Source of the DNA: Microgenomates group bacterium Gr01-1014_16
GTDB lineage: Bacteria > Patescibacteriota > Microgenomatia > CAZETR01 > Amesbacteraceae
NCBI GenBank assembly: GCA_007376345.1
Contig: VMGA01000004.1
Coordinates: forward strand, 1 to 32,259
Length of the DNA stretch: 32,259 nucleotides
Reading direction: 5' to 3'
Part shown: positions 1 to 7,124 of the stretch, piece after piece
How positions within the stretch are numbered: position 1 is the stretch's first letter
How the letters are laid out: the number at the start of each line of letters is the position of its first letter
Notes under the pieces: generated by a model
The model's input: the letters and a program-made list of their open reading frames with translations, nothing else
The model's database searches: none
What the model was told of the DNA's origin: nothing
Program-made: the position numbers and the translations under genes

Positions 1-708
1 TATACTTCGACAAATTTGGGCAGTAGACTGTTTTCCACTGATAATAGTATACATTCACCAGATACACAGGTCTAATTTACGGGTGCGTAACTCCTGCTTT
101 ATTACATAATTAGTCTTTTTGTCTCCAGAATCTCCTCGATTCACTTTGAAGATGGGCTGATTGATGAGATCAAAGACGGCAGAATCAGCCCATCCCTGAT
201 GAAACCGTTTTCTTTTTATTGGCATTTACTACCCCGTGAGCTCTCATGGAGGCTGGCCGGCTTAATTTATTTATTGCCAAGTCTGGTTGTAGTTTTACCA
301 CTGCTTTCGTCTTTGGAAATTCCGTCAATGCCTCTTGGCACAATCATTATTTTTAGTTTGTCACTTGTTATGGCTTTCTTGCAGCGCTTCTTTTTCGGTT
401 GGATTATCAGTATCCCTGCTTTCTGGTTCGACCAGTCCAAATCCTTAGTTCATTTCAAATGGATGCTTGAAGGAGTTTTCGGAGGCGCCTGGCTGCCGTT
501 ATATTTGTTTCCCCTTTGGTGGCAAAATATTTCAAAATTTACCCCGTTTTATTATTGGTTTTACTTTCCGATACAGCTGCTTTTGGGCAACACATCAGGC
601 CTTTTTTGGTCGCTGTTAATCTCACTGATTTGGATACTCCTGCTCTACTGGATCTCCTATAGATTTTGGAAGTATGCCGTTAAATTTTATTCGTCAGTGG
701 GGGGTTGA
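1..708 (+). pseudogene. ABC-2 (DUF990-type) permease, 5' part decayed and cut by window edge
   Basis: This is the first permease of pair 1. The track starts it at ATG 199, but that Met lies in the family's conserved L(M/V)KP motif (SLMKPF; compare NILVKPY and NFLVKPI in the genes at 2196 and 5495) and has no ribosome binding site. The frame stays open back to 91 and reads LLLYYIISLFVSRI, matching the SYFFLSLLVSRL region of the homologue at 2196. Further upstream the same frame has TAA at 88-90, where the homologue at 5495 has Gln (TKEQMIAY against TGA*LLLY), and another TAA at 73-75. More hydrophobic family-like sequence (CFPLIIVYI) lies in a different frame before about 50. By comparison about 90 bp of gene lie left of the window. 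The C-terminus (KFYSSVGG) is normal. I infer a decaying pseudogene; several sequencing errors are the alternative. Confidence 0.65.
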
Positions 709-711
709 TGT

Positions 712-1500
712 ATGAAGAAATATCTTTCATTGTTTATTAAATTTGTTGGCCTGTCCTGGATGCGTGACATGGAATATCGGTCAAACTTTATTACCTGGAT
801 GATCATCGACACCGGATGGTCTTCATTGGACTTTTTATTTATGTTAGTTCTCATTAATTTCACCCATACCCTGGGCAGCTGGTCAAAAGGTGAAATGTTT
901 ATTGTACTCGGATTCTATCGGGTCATGGTCGTTCCGGTCTGGGGCTGGTTATTTCAAAGTTTTTCTCTGGTTCCTCAATATATTTCCGAGGGTAAATTAG
1001 ATCTGATTCTTACTAAACCGCTGGACAGCCAGTTTCAGGTTTCTTCCCGTCAATTTGGTTTTTCGATTTTGCCTTCCCTGGTTGCCGGCATCGGCTTTAT
1101 TCTTTACGGTTTCCATATTTTGGGCACCTCGCCTTCCCCGCTGTCATTCTTAAGTTTCCTCTGGTTAACGATCATCTCCACAATTCTTATCTACGGCATC
1201 TATTTCGCCATTGTCGCTTGCTCACTGTTTGTCGGCCGCCTGAACAACATCCACCACGTCTTCACCTCTCTTTATGATGCCTCGCGCTATCCTGGCAGTA
1301 TCTTTTCTCCTCTTCTCCAGCGCATTTTAACGACCATAATCCCGATTTCGTTAATGGTTACAGTTCCTGCGGAAAGTTTATTTTCGTCGTTCAATTTGAG
1401 CAATATCATTTATTTTCATTTAGCTGCAATCGGGTTTCTTGTAATAGGCAGGTTTATCTGGATCACCGGCCTCCGCCGATACTCCTCCGCCTCGTCATAA
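712..1500 (+). CDS. ABC-2 family (DUF990-type) transporter permease, second subunit of pair 1
   Basis: A 262-aa polytopic inner-membrane protein with about six hydrophobic segments. It belongs to the ABC2_membrane_6 (DUF990) exporter permease family, which forms heterodimers driven by a separate ATPase; the substrate is unknown. Family signatures are GKLDLILTKPLDSQF near residue 100 and the C-terminal RRYSSASS. The start ATG is preceded by a GGGGGG stretch that overlaps the last codons of the upstream gene (4 bp apart), which suggests translational coupling. Its partner permease at 1-708 looks broken, so this gene may be orphaned or may pair with another copy in the cluster. The family is clear; a role in export is inferred. 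Confidence 0.85.
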   Translation: MKKYLSLFIKFVGLSWMRDMEYRSNFITWMIIDTGWSSLDFLFMLVLINFTHTLGSWSKGEMFIVLGFYRVMVVPVWGWLFQSFSLVPQYISEGKLDLILTKPLDSQFQVSSRQFGFSILPSLVAGIGFILYGFHILGTSPSPLSFLSFLWLTIISTILIYGIYFAIVACSLFVGRLNNIHHVFTSLYDASRYPGSIFSPLLQRILTTIIPISLMVTVPAESLFSSFNLSNIIYFHLAAIGFLVIGRFIWITGLRRYSSASS

Positions 1501-1517
1501 CCGCCCTTGCCTCCAAA

Positions 1518-1532
1518 TGATACAATTAAAAC
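1518..1532 (+). promoter_or_regulatory. Extended -10 leaderless promoter of cassette A
   Basis: TGATACAAT followed by exactly 6 nt and then the ATG of the DUF5678-like gene at 1533. There is no Shine-Dalgarno sequence. The predicted transcription start coincides with the start codon. Confidence 0.6.
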
Positions 1533-1751
1533 ATGGCCAAGTCTAAAACAGACAAGCTGATCAGTCAGATTTATCTAGATCCCAGATATCGCGGCAAGCA
1601 CATTATTATTATGGGAGGGAAAATTCATGCCACCAGATCCGGTATGGGTTCTCACAAACACCTCATGCGTCTCATAAAGCAATTTCCTCAGGAAACGCCC
1701 GTTCTCACTTATATTCCCAAAGCGGACACCCTCATTCTTCTTCTCAAGTAA
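1533..1751 (+). CDS. DUF5678-like small protein (cassette A)
   Basis: A 72-aa protein resembling the DUF5678 fold. It has a basic N-terminus, then YRGKHIIIMGGKIHATRSG (a strand-turn-strand around a Gly-Gly), a helix with basic residues, and a C-terminal strand ending VLTYIPKADTLILLL. Its function is unknown. Two other DUF5678-like proteins in this window (67 aa at 4181-4384 and 74 aa at 16455-16679) have the same layout, and each lies directly upstream of a retropepsin-like gene. Here the stop is 1 nt before the protease ATG, so the two are probably co-translated. The gene begins 32 nt after a permease stop codon and has its own -10 element. The DUF5678 label is by recognition, without a profile search. 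Confidence 0.6.
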   Translation: MAKSKTDKLISQIYLDPRYRGKHIIIMGGKIHATRSGMGSHKHLMRLIKQFPQETPVLTYIPKADTLILLLK

Positions 1752-1752
1752 G

Positions 1753-2157
1753 ATGGAAACAAAATTTGCGTACAAAAAAGAACCATCGCAAATATTAGGC
1801 CAGGTAAAGCGTCCAATAGCTCTGGTATCAATCAATTCTCAAGATCTCAACAAATGGTTTATTTACACAATGATTGTAGATACGGGGGCTGATTTTAGTT
1901 TGCTTCCTTTTCACAGCATTTTAAATTTAGGATTAGATATAGAAAGGGATTGTCGGGAAGCATATTTGTCAGGCGCCGGTGGCAAACTGAAAATCCATTT
2001 TCTCAAAAAACCAATTTTGGCCAGAATTGGTCATTGGCAAGGGAAAATAACCCTCGGTTTTGCAGAAAATGATGATTTGCCACCGATCCTCGGTCGCCAC
2101 AAAGCCCTAGACCATTTCCATCTCCACTTCCACAAATTCAAAACGATTTTTGAATAA
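1753..2157 (+). CDS. Retropepsin-like aspartic protease (cassette A)
   Basis: A 134-aa single-domain protein of the retroviral-type aspartic protease superfamily. The catalytic loop IVDTGADFSLLPF carries the canonical D-T-G-A around residues 43-46. The hydrophobic-hydrophobic-Gly part of the fold is seen in PPILGRHKALDHFHLHF near the C-terminus. Such domains work as homodimers; a cytoplasmic role is likely because no signal peptide is visible. The substrate is unknown. It follows the DUF5678-like gene by 1 nt. The paralogues at 3779 and 16646 are diverged in sequence but share length, the DTG/DSG loop and the LGR/GQR...FD.F ending. Confidence 0.8.
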   Translation: METKFAYKKEPSQILGQVKRPIALVSINSQDLNKWFIYTMIVDTGADFSLLPFHSILNLGLDIERDCREAYLSGAGGKLKIHFLKKPILARIGHWQGKITLGFAENDDLPPILGRHKALDHFHLHFHKFKTIFE

Positions 2158-2183
2158 TCACCCCCCTCTCCTGTATTTTGGGT

Positions 2184-2195
2184 TAAAATCATCCT
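2184..2195 (+). promoter_or_regulatory. -10 element of permease pair 2
   Basis: TAAAAT followed by 6 nt and then ATG 2196, the same leaderless geometry as elsewhere in the window. It implies that permease pair 2 is transcribed independently of cassette A. Confidence 0.5.
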
Positions 2196-2996
2196 ATGCA
2201 CAGAGAATTTAAAATCTTCTGGATTTTTCTCAAAGGCCAATGGCAAAATTATATGGCCTATCGTTTAGGTTCCTTCATTTGGATAATTAACGGCGCCATT
2301 GGTCCCCTCCTATCCATGTCAATTTGGCTGATTATCTCCTCTCAGACTCATCTTCCTCTTAATCAATCCCAAATTGTTTCTTATTTTTTCTTGTCGCTCT
2401 TAGTTTCTCGCCTCACCCAAGTTTGGACTTTAGATCAAGTGGGCGATTGGATCAAGGATGGAGGGTTTTCTAACATTCTTGTTAAACCGTATAACTACAT
2501 CATAGAAAATCTGTCTCGCCAATTTGCAGAAAAGTCGATCAGGTTAACTGCCCTTGTTCCTTTTATGATTATTATCTTCCCTTTTTTTGTATCTCGCCTT
2601 TCGTTCAACTTCGCCCCTTTCAGGATCATTCTTTTCCTCCTGGCCGTAATTATGGGGTTTATTCTATTGTTTATTTGGGAGCACACTTTGGCGTTGCTAG
2701 CGTTCTGGACTCATGAAACACACGGTATCAGTAGCGTTCACGACACATTGAGAAACTTGTTCAGTGGTTACGCAATTCCCTTAGTTTTTATGCCTGGCTT
2801 CCTTAAGTCGATAATGACCATTTACCCGGCAAGGTTTACCACATCATTTCCCCTGGAAATTTTAGTCGCCCAGGCAAGTGCTAAAGATATCGTTAATGGT
2901 TTTGCCATAGGTTTAACTTGGCTATTTCTTTTTATAATCATTTACAGATGGTTATTTAAAAAGGGAATTCAAAAATATACTGCCCTAGGAGGTTAA
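2196..2996 (+). CDS. ABC-2 family (DUF990-type) permease, first subunit of pair 2
   Basis: A 266-aa membrane protein with about six hydrophobic segments. The cytoplasmic signature DWIKDGGFSNILVKPYNY lies around residues 84-101, and the C-terminus is QKYTALGG. It is the intact counterpart of the broken gene at 1-708 and of 5495-6274. The last codons, CTA GGA GGT TAA, double as the ribosome binding site of the next gene, so the two subunits are translationally coupled. It probably forms a heterodimeric exporter channel with the 2999-3784 product. No ATPase gene is adjacent; the nearest is at 4512. Substrate unknown. Confidence 0.85.
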   Translation: MHREFKIFWIFLKGQWQNYMAYRLGSFIWIINGAIGPLLSMSIWLIISSQTHLPLNQSQIVSYFFLSLLVSRLTQVWTLDQVGDWIKDGGFSNILVKPYNYIIENLSRQFAEKSIRLTALVPFMIIIFPFFVSRLSFNFAPFRIILFLLAVIMGFILLFIWEHTLALLAFWTHETHGISSVHDTLRNLFSGYAIPLVFMPGFLKSIMTIYPARFTTSFPLEILVAQASAKDIVNGFAIGLTWLFLFIIIYRWLFKKGIQKYTALGG

Positions 2997-2998
2997 GC

Positions 2999-3784
2999 AT
3001 GAACATAAAACGTTCCATAAAACTACTGTTTCTTTATGCCAAAGCCGGGCAAATGACATCTTGGGAATATCGGTTCGGGTATTTTTTCCGCCTCATCCGT
3101 ATTTTCATGGACTTTGGTATAGCACTTGTATTTATAAATGTTTTCTTTTCCAAGACATCTAGTATTGGAAATTGGAATCAGGCCGAAATATTTTTGGTTT
3201 ACGCTTTATTTCAAATGGTAAACAGCACTTACAATTTTTTCTGTGGAGATAGTTTAAACGATTTAGATTATGACGTCCAAAAAGGCAAACTAGATTTCTC
3301 CCTACTCAAGCCAATCGACAGTCAATTTATCGTTAGTTTTAAAAATACATACCCCTCCAATGCATATCGTGTAATTTTATCTATCATTGTCATGATTTAT
3401 GCCTTTGGACAACTCCATCTTTCTTTCTCGCCCTCAATCATCGTTTGGGGAATTATCTCTGTAATTTCGAGTACGGTAATCTATTATTGCCTTATCCTTT
3501 TGGCATCCCTTAGTTCGTTTTGGACCTCCCGGGGCGAAGTTACAGAACTTATGAACACTATTTTTTCAGTAAGTAAATACCCCTTAGATATTTTTCGCAA
3601 GCCCACAGTCCAATTACTAACTTTTATTCCACTAATCTTTTTAGTTACCGTTCCAGCCAGGGTCATTCTTGGTAAACCTGACCACCTTCATTACCTTTCC
3701 CCGTTTCTGGCAGTGGCAATTTTCTATATATCCAGAAAATTCTGGCTTTTAGCCCTCCGCCACTACTCCTCCGCTTCGTCATAA
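2999..3784 (+). CDS. ABC-2 family (DUF990-type) permease, second subunit of pair 2
   Basis: A 261-aa polytopic membrane protein with the family signature GKLDFSLLKPIDSQFIVSF near residue 100 and a LRHYSSASS C-terminus. It starts 2 nt after the upstream stop behind a good GGAGG site. Its last codons are remarkable: the 22 bp at 3753-3774 encoding ALRHYSSA recur exactly at 4401-4422, on the far side of an inverted DUF5678-retropepsin cassette. The stop-proximal bases differ between copies (TTCGTCATAA against CAGCTCATAA), yet both encode SS-stop. The cassette thus seems to have inserted into the 3' end of this gene and preserved it. Confidence 0.85.
   Translation: MNIKRSIKLLFLYAKAGQMTSWEYRFGYFFRLIRIFMDFGIALVFINVFFSKTSSIGNWNQAEIFLVYALFQMVNSTYNFFCGDSLNDLDYDVQKGKLDFSLLKPIDSQFIVSFKNTYPSNAYRVILSIIVMIYAFGQLHLSFSPSIIVWGIISVISSTVIYYCLILLASLSSFWTSRGEVTELMNTIFSVSKYPLDIFRKPTVQLLTFIPLIFLVTVPARVILGKPDHLHYLSPFLAVAIFYISRKFWLLALRHYSSASS
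3753..3774 (+). repeat. Left direct repeat bounding cassette B
   Basis: A 22-bp sequence beginning CCCTCCGCCACTACTCCTCC, identical to 4401-4422. It is part of the permease coding sequence (LRHYSSA). Confidence 0.85.
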
Positions 3785-4180
3785 TTTTTCAAACTCGACA
3801 GTTTTCTTCTTGGCATTGAAATTCCAGCTATATAAGACGTCAAGAAAGTCCACCCTTCCCAGTAGAAAAGGGGTAGAGTTTTCATAAGTAATCGAAGCGC
3901 GGACAACAATAGTATTGTTTGGAAATATCAACGGCAGTTCAATCAACCACGTTTTAACCGCGTGCCCGCCTATTCCTTGAGTGTTGCTAGCCTTGGCCTT
4001 AGACAAATTGATTTCCAGTTTTTTAGCCATATAGAAAGGCAATGTTGTCAAGTCCGAACCCGTATCAACTAGAAAATCATATTCTATTATCCCATCTATC
4101 GTTTTTAGACCAACTTTAATATTTGGCACAAACACACGACCAACCTCTGGTAAATACTTATATTGGAAGGGGAAGATCAC
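3779..4180 (-). CDS. Retropepsin-like aspartic protease (cassette B)
   Basis: A 133-aa protein starting at GTG 4180, directly after the TAA of the upstream DUF5678-like gene with no gap. The catalytic loop is FLVDTGSDLTTLPFYMAKKL (D-T-G around residues 39-41). A flap-like GIGGHAVKTW follows, and the C-terminal TPFLLGRVDFLDVLYSWNF is the hydrophobic-Gly element. Its beginning (MIFPFQYKYLPEVG) resembles that of the protease at 16646 (MVFPYIDKEP). It lies opposite to the surrounding permease genes, and its stop overlaps the permease stop by 6 bp. No signal peptide. Substrate unknown. Confidence 0.8.
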   Translation of the reverse strand: MIFPFQYKYLPEVGRVFVPNIKVGLKTIDGIIEYDFLVDTGSDLTTLPFYMAKKLEINLSKAKASNTQGIGGHAVKTWLIELPLIFPNNTIVVRASITYENSTPFLLGRVDFLDVLYSWNFNAKKKTVEFEKL

Positions 4181-4384
4181 TTAATAAGCGCTAAATACTC
4201 CGTATTGGGGAACATGGCTGATAACTACACCAGTCAAATCCAGATTTTTTCTCTCTGCGTCCTCATACATTTTTTTAATATCCTTTCCATGAGCCAAGAC
4301 CCGCCCAGACTTTTTAGAATACGCCACGAATCCGGGGCCGTATTTTTTGCTGAAACTAGTGAAGTTTCTGGTCACTTTGTCCAT
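4181..4384 (-). CDS. DUF5678-like small protein (cassette B)
   Basis: A 67-aa protein with the DUF5678 pattern: GPGFVAYSKKSGRVLAHGKD (strand-turn-strand), then the helix IKKMYEDAERKN, then GVVISHVPQYGVF (final strand with the common 'VP' turn). It lies directly upstream of, and abuts, the retropepsin gene. A leaderless promoter, TGTTATACT plus 6 nt, precedes its ATG. Function unknown. A role as partner, substrate or regulator of the protease is a guess from the constant gene order. Confidence 0.7.
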   Translation of the reverse strand: MDKVTRNFTSFSKKYGPGFVAYSKKSGRVLAHGKDIKKMYEDAERKNLDLTGVVISHVPQYGVFSAY

Positions 4385-4390
4385 AAGCTA

Positions 4391-4399
4391 AGTATAACA
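4391..4399 (-). promoter_or_regulatory. Extended -10 leaderless promoter of cassette B
   Basis: On the minus strand TGTTATACT is followed by 6 nt and the ATG at 4384. It lies inside the cassette boundary (the right repeat starts at 4401), so the cassette carries its own promoter. Confidence 0.6.
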
Positions 4400-4400
4400 T

Positions 4401-4432
4401 CCCTCCGCCACTACTCCTCCGCCAGCTCATAA
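4401..4432 (+). repeat. Right direct repeat of cassette B: displaced permease 3' end
   Basis: 4401-4422 is identical to 3753-3774. With the following CAGCTCATAA it encodes LRHYSSASS-stop, a complete permease C-terminus with no gene body in front. It is probably the original end of the permease gene, separated from it by the insertion. Confidence 0.8.
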
Positions 4433-4441
4433 AAATTGGTT

Positions 4442-4480
4442 CTCCCCTCTTGGATTTAAGAGGGGAGTCAGAGGGGTGAT
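4442..4480. repeat. REP-like palindromic repeat
   Basis: A CCCCTCTT..AAGAGGGG hairpin followed by GAGGGGTGAT. It is one of at least eight related palindromes in the window and sits upstream of the ATPase promoter. No T-run follows, so it is not an obvious terminator on the plus strand. Confidence 0.7.
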
Positions 4481-4499
4481 ATTAGGATTTGAATAGTGG

Positions 4500-4511
4500 T
4501 AAAATTCTCTT
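4500..4511 (+). promoter_or_regulatory. -10 element of the ABC exporter operon
   Basis: GGTAAAAT followed by 6 nt and ATG 4512. It would drive the ATPase and the two downstream permeases as a leaderless operon. Confidence 0.6.
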
Positions 4512-5495
4512 ATGGCTGTCATCGAGGTCAAAAATTTAAAAAAATATTATAAAGTCCATCAGAAAGAGCCGGGGCTTTCCGGATCAATAAAATCCCTGTT
4601 TCACCGCAAATACTACGACGTCAAAGCCGTGGATAATGTCAGTTTCGAAATAGGAGAAGGGGAATTAGTTGGGTTTATCGGTCCAAACGGCGCGGGCAAG
4701 ACCACCACACTCAAAGTCCTCTCCGGGCTGTTGTATCCTACCTCCGGCTTTGTAACTGCCTTAGGCTACACCCCCTGGGACAGAAAGCCCGCCTACCAGA
4801 AGCAGTTCTCCCTGGTCATGGGCCAAAAAAACCAGCTCTGGTGGGACCTACCGGCCATCGAGTCGTTTATCCTGAACAAAGAAATCTACGAAGTCCCCGA
4901 CGCCCAGTACAAAAAAACTTTGGATGGGTTAGTCGAACTTCTGGATGTCAAAGATATTCTCAAAGTTCAGGTGCGCAAATTATCTCTGGGCCAGCGCATG
5001 AAAATGGAATTGATCGCCTCCCTCATCCATTCTCCCAAAATTCTCTTTTTGGACGAGCCCACGATCGGCCTGGATGTGGTCATGCAGAAAAAAATGCGCG
5101 ATTTCATCAAATCGTACAACAAAAAATACAACGCCACGATTATCTTAACCAGTCACTACATGGACGACGTCAAAGAGTTGTGCCAGCGGGTAGTGATTAT
5201 TGACAAAGGCAAATTAATTTTTGACGGCGCTTTAGACGAAATCATCAAAAAATACGCCGATCACAAGCTCATAACCGTAGTGTTTGGCGATGAAGTTAAA
5301 TCCCAACAGCTAGCTAAGTTCGGCCAAATAAAAGAATTCGAATATCCCAAGGCGGTTATATCGGTCAAGCGATCGGAGGCTCCCAAAATTGCAGCCAGAA
5401 TATTAGAAGATTTTACGGTCGAGGATGTGAACATCGAAGAACCCCAAATCGAAGACATAATTAGAGAAGTTTTCACCGGTAAAGACTTTGCATAA
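4512..5495 (+). CDS. ABC transporter ATP-binding protein of the DUF990-type exporter
   Basis: A 327-aa cytoplasmic ATPase of the COG4586-like ABC-2 exporter group. Walker A GPNGAGKTT is at about residues 57-65, the signature LSLGQRMKMEL follows, Walker B ILFLDEP with D-loop TIGLD is near 176-185, and the switch His is in TSHYMDD near 214. A C-terminal extension of about 90 aa follows the nucleotide-binding domain, as is usual in this group. Its TAA overlaps the ATG of the next permease (TAATG), so ATPase and permeases are coupled. It is the only ATPase gene in a cluster with three permease pairs, so it may energise more than one pair. Confidence 0.93.
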   Translation: MAVIEVKNLKKYYKVHQKEPGLSGSIKSLFHRKYYDVKAVDNVSFEIGEGELVGFIGPNGAGKTTTLKVLSGLLYPTSGFVTALGYTPWDRKPAYQKQFSLVMGQKNQLWWDLPAIESFILNKEIYEVPDAQYKKTLDGLVELLDVKDILKVQVRKLSLGQRMKMELIASLIHSPKILFLDEPTIGLDVVMQKKMRDFIKSYNKKYNATIILTSHYMDDVKELCQRVVIIDKGKLIFDGALDEIIKKYADHKLITVVFGDEVKSQQLAKFGQIKEFEYPKAVISVKRSEAPKIAARILEDFTVEDVNIEEPQIEDIIREVFTGKDFA

Positions 5496-6274
5496 TGCGC
5501 AAATATTTCACTGTATTTGCCATCGACTGGCAAAACCAGTTTATCTACAGACTAAACTTTATCCTCTGGCGTTTTAGAAATGTCCTCCGCGTTCTGATGA
5601 CTTATTATCTGTGGATTAGTATATTTTCTTCTCAAACTTCAGTTTTCGGCTACACCAAAGAACAAATGATCGCCTATCTATTATTAGCTCTTTTCATCAG
5701 TAGCTTAGTAACTTCCAGTCCTTCAAATGACAACGTTGGGGGCGAAGTATCAAATGGCACATTAAATAATTTTTTAGTCAAGCCAATTGGCTACTTACGT
5801 TATTGGTTCACTCGGGATTTGTCCAGCAAATTAATAAATATTATTTTTGCAGTTGGAGAAATATCATTACTTTACATAATTTTTCGACCTTCTCTGTATG
5901 TTTCTCCAAATCTAATTAGTTTATTACTATTAGTTTCCGCAGTGATTATATATTTCCTCTTAGGCAAACTTGCAATTTCAATTGTTTTTTGGGCGCCGGA
6001 AAATACTTGGGGATTTATGTTCACTATATTGGTTCTTATGGAAATGTTCACCGGCTTAATCTTTCCCCTCGACCTTCTTCCTCACTGGGCATTCTCTACT
6101 CTCCAATTCACTCCTTTCCCGTATTTAATTTATTTTCCCCTCGCCTCAATTATCGGTAAACCGGTGGACTTGCGAATTTTATTGCAAAGTTTTGTTTGGA
6201 TGGGGATCCTATATTATTTGCTCAAAAAAGTCTGGGCCAAAGGCCTCAAAACTTACTCCGCATCAGGTATATGA
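5495..6274 (+). CDS. ABC-2 family (DUF990-type) permease, first subunit of pair 3
   Basis: A 259-aa polytopic membrane protein. The signature GGEVSNGTLNNFLVKPIGYLRYW lies around residues 86-108, and the C-terminus is KTYSASGI. It starts within the ATPase stop codon and ends in an ATGA overlap with the next permease. It probably forms the ATPase-permease-permease exporter with its neighbours. Substrate not predictable; homologues at 1-708 and 2196-2996. Confidence 0.87.
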   Translation: MRKYFTVFAIDWQNQFIYRLNFILWRFRNVLRVLMTYYLWISIFSSQTSVFGYTKEQMIAYLLLALFISSLVTSSPSNDNVGGEVSNGTLNNFLVKPIGYLRYWFTRDLSSKLINIIFAVGEISLLYIIFRPSLYVSPNLISLLLLVSAVIIYFLLGKLAISIVFWAPENTWGFMFTILVLMEMFTGLIFPLDLLPHWAFSTLQFTPFPYLIYFPLASIIGKPVDLRILLQSFVWMGILYYLLKKVWAKGLKTYSASGI

Positions 6275-7050
6275 AAATTTTTAAAGTTACTTTACGTTAC
6301 TTCATCAATTCACTTGAGCAAAACATTAGCGGACCGACAGTTTTTCTCCTGTTTTTTACCAGTAAACTTCTGCGCTATGCACTGTTTATGTCCTTTCTTT
6401 ATTACTTAGGTACTGGCGTCAAACTTATCGGCGGTTACACCTGGGAACAGATGCTTTTTTTCTATCTCATTTTTATTCTCATTGATACCATCGTACAAAT
6501 GTTCTTCCGCGAAGTTTATCGTTTTCGATCGTTAGTCGTCACTGGTGGGTTTGATATGGTCCTGGCCAAACCCTTCCCGCCCTTGGTTCGCTGTCTCCTC
6601 GGAGGACCTGATTTTATTGATTTAGGAGTACTGGTCATTCTGAGTATCGTCATAATCTATTTCACTTCTGTTTATATCCATCCTTCACTTTCACAAACAC
6701 TCTCGTTCTTCTTAATGTTGAGCAATGCATTTATTGTCGCCACCGCCTTTCATATTTTAGTTTTAGCTATTGGTATTCTCACTCTTTCGGTTGATCATTT
6801 GGTGATGGTTTATAGAGATCTTACGGCCCTGGTTCGCATTCCTGTCGACCTCTTCACCGAACCCGTCCGCTCTCTTATTACCTTCGTCATTCCTGTGGGC
6901 CTCATGTTCACTTTCCCCGCCAAAACCCTCCTCGGCTTATTGTCCCCATCTTTAATTCTCTTTTCTTTTATCTTTGCTATTTGCTACTTGCTTTTTGCCC
7001 TCAAATTCTGGCACTTCGCCCTCCGCCGATATTCATCCGCGAGTTCTTAA
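6271..7050 (+). CDS. ABC-2 family (DUF990-type) permease, second subunit of pair 3
   Basis: A 259-aa membrane protein. The ORF track starts it at 6196, but the natural start is ATG 6271 (MKIFKVTLRYF): it makes an ATGA overlap with the stop of the upstream gene, and the extra 25 residues are out-of-frame upstream coding sequence. The signature VTGGFDMVLAKPFPPL replaces the usual LD..L.KP, and the C-terminus is the conserved LRRYSSASS. Homologues are at 712 and 2999. It ends the exporter operon; a palindromic repeat follows directly. Confidence 0.88.
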   Translation: MKIFKVTLRYFINSLEQNISGPTVFLLFFTSKLLRYALFMSFLYYLGTGVKLIGGYTWEQMLFFYLIFILIDTIVQMFFREVYRFRSLVVTGGFDMVLAKPFPPLVRCLLGGPDFIDLGVLVILSIVIIYFTSVYIHPSLSQTLSFFLMLSNAFIVATAFHILVLAIGILTLSVDHLVMVYRDLTALVRIPVDLFTEPVRSLITFVIPVGLMFTFPAKTLLGLLSPSLILFSFIFAICYLLFALKFWHFALRRYSSASS

Positions 7051-7055
7051 TAATT

Positions 7056-7114
7056 CCCCTCTCCTAAATTTAGGAGAGGGGCAGGCCTGCCTGCCGGCAG
7101 GCAGGGGTGAGGTA
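7056..7114. repeat. REP-like palindrome with a second palindrome nested inside
   Basis: The CCCCTCTCCTA..TAGGAGAGGGG hairpin is followed by the usual AGGGGTGAGGTA tail. A perfect 20-bp palindrome, CCTGCCTGCCGGCAGGCAGG, is spliced between stem and tail. Other copies (13421, 19505) lack the insert, so this is a repeat inside a repeat. Confidence 0.8.
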
Positions 7115-7124
7115 AAATACACTT
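7113..7124 (+). promoter_or_regulatory. -10 element of miaA
   Basis: GGTAAAAT followed by 6 nt and GTG 7125. The GGTA is the tail of the preceding REP-like repeat, so the repeat seems to supply part of the promoter. Confidence 0.55.

Noticed and set aside
73-90. Alternative genetic code explaining in-frame stops in the first permease
   Set aside because: The codons are TAA, and TAA and TGA act as normal stops throughout the window; the known CPR recoding affects TGA only.
4163-4432. 89-aa plus-strand ORF ending in LRHYSSASS
   Set aside because: Most of it is the antisense of the DUF5678-like gene; only its tail (the displaced permease C-terminus) is meaningful and is reported as a repeat.
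6196-6270. Upstream start for the third second-subunit permease
   Set aside because: The extra 25 residues are an out-of-frame reading of the upstream permease; ATG 6271 gives the family-like N-terminus and the normal ATGA overlap.
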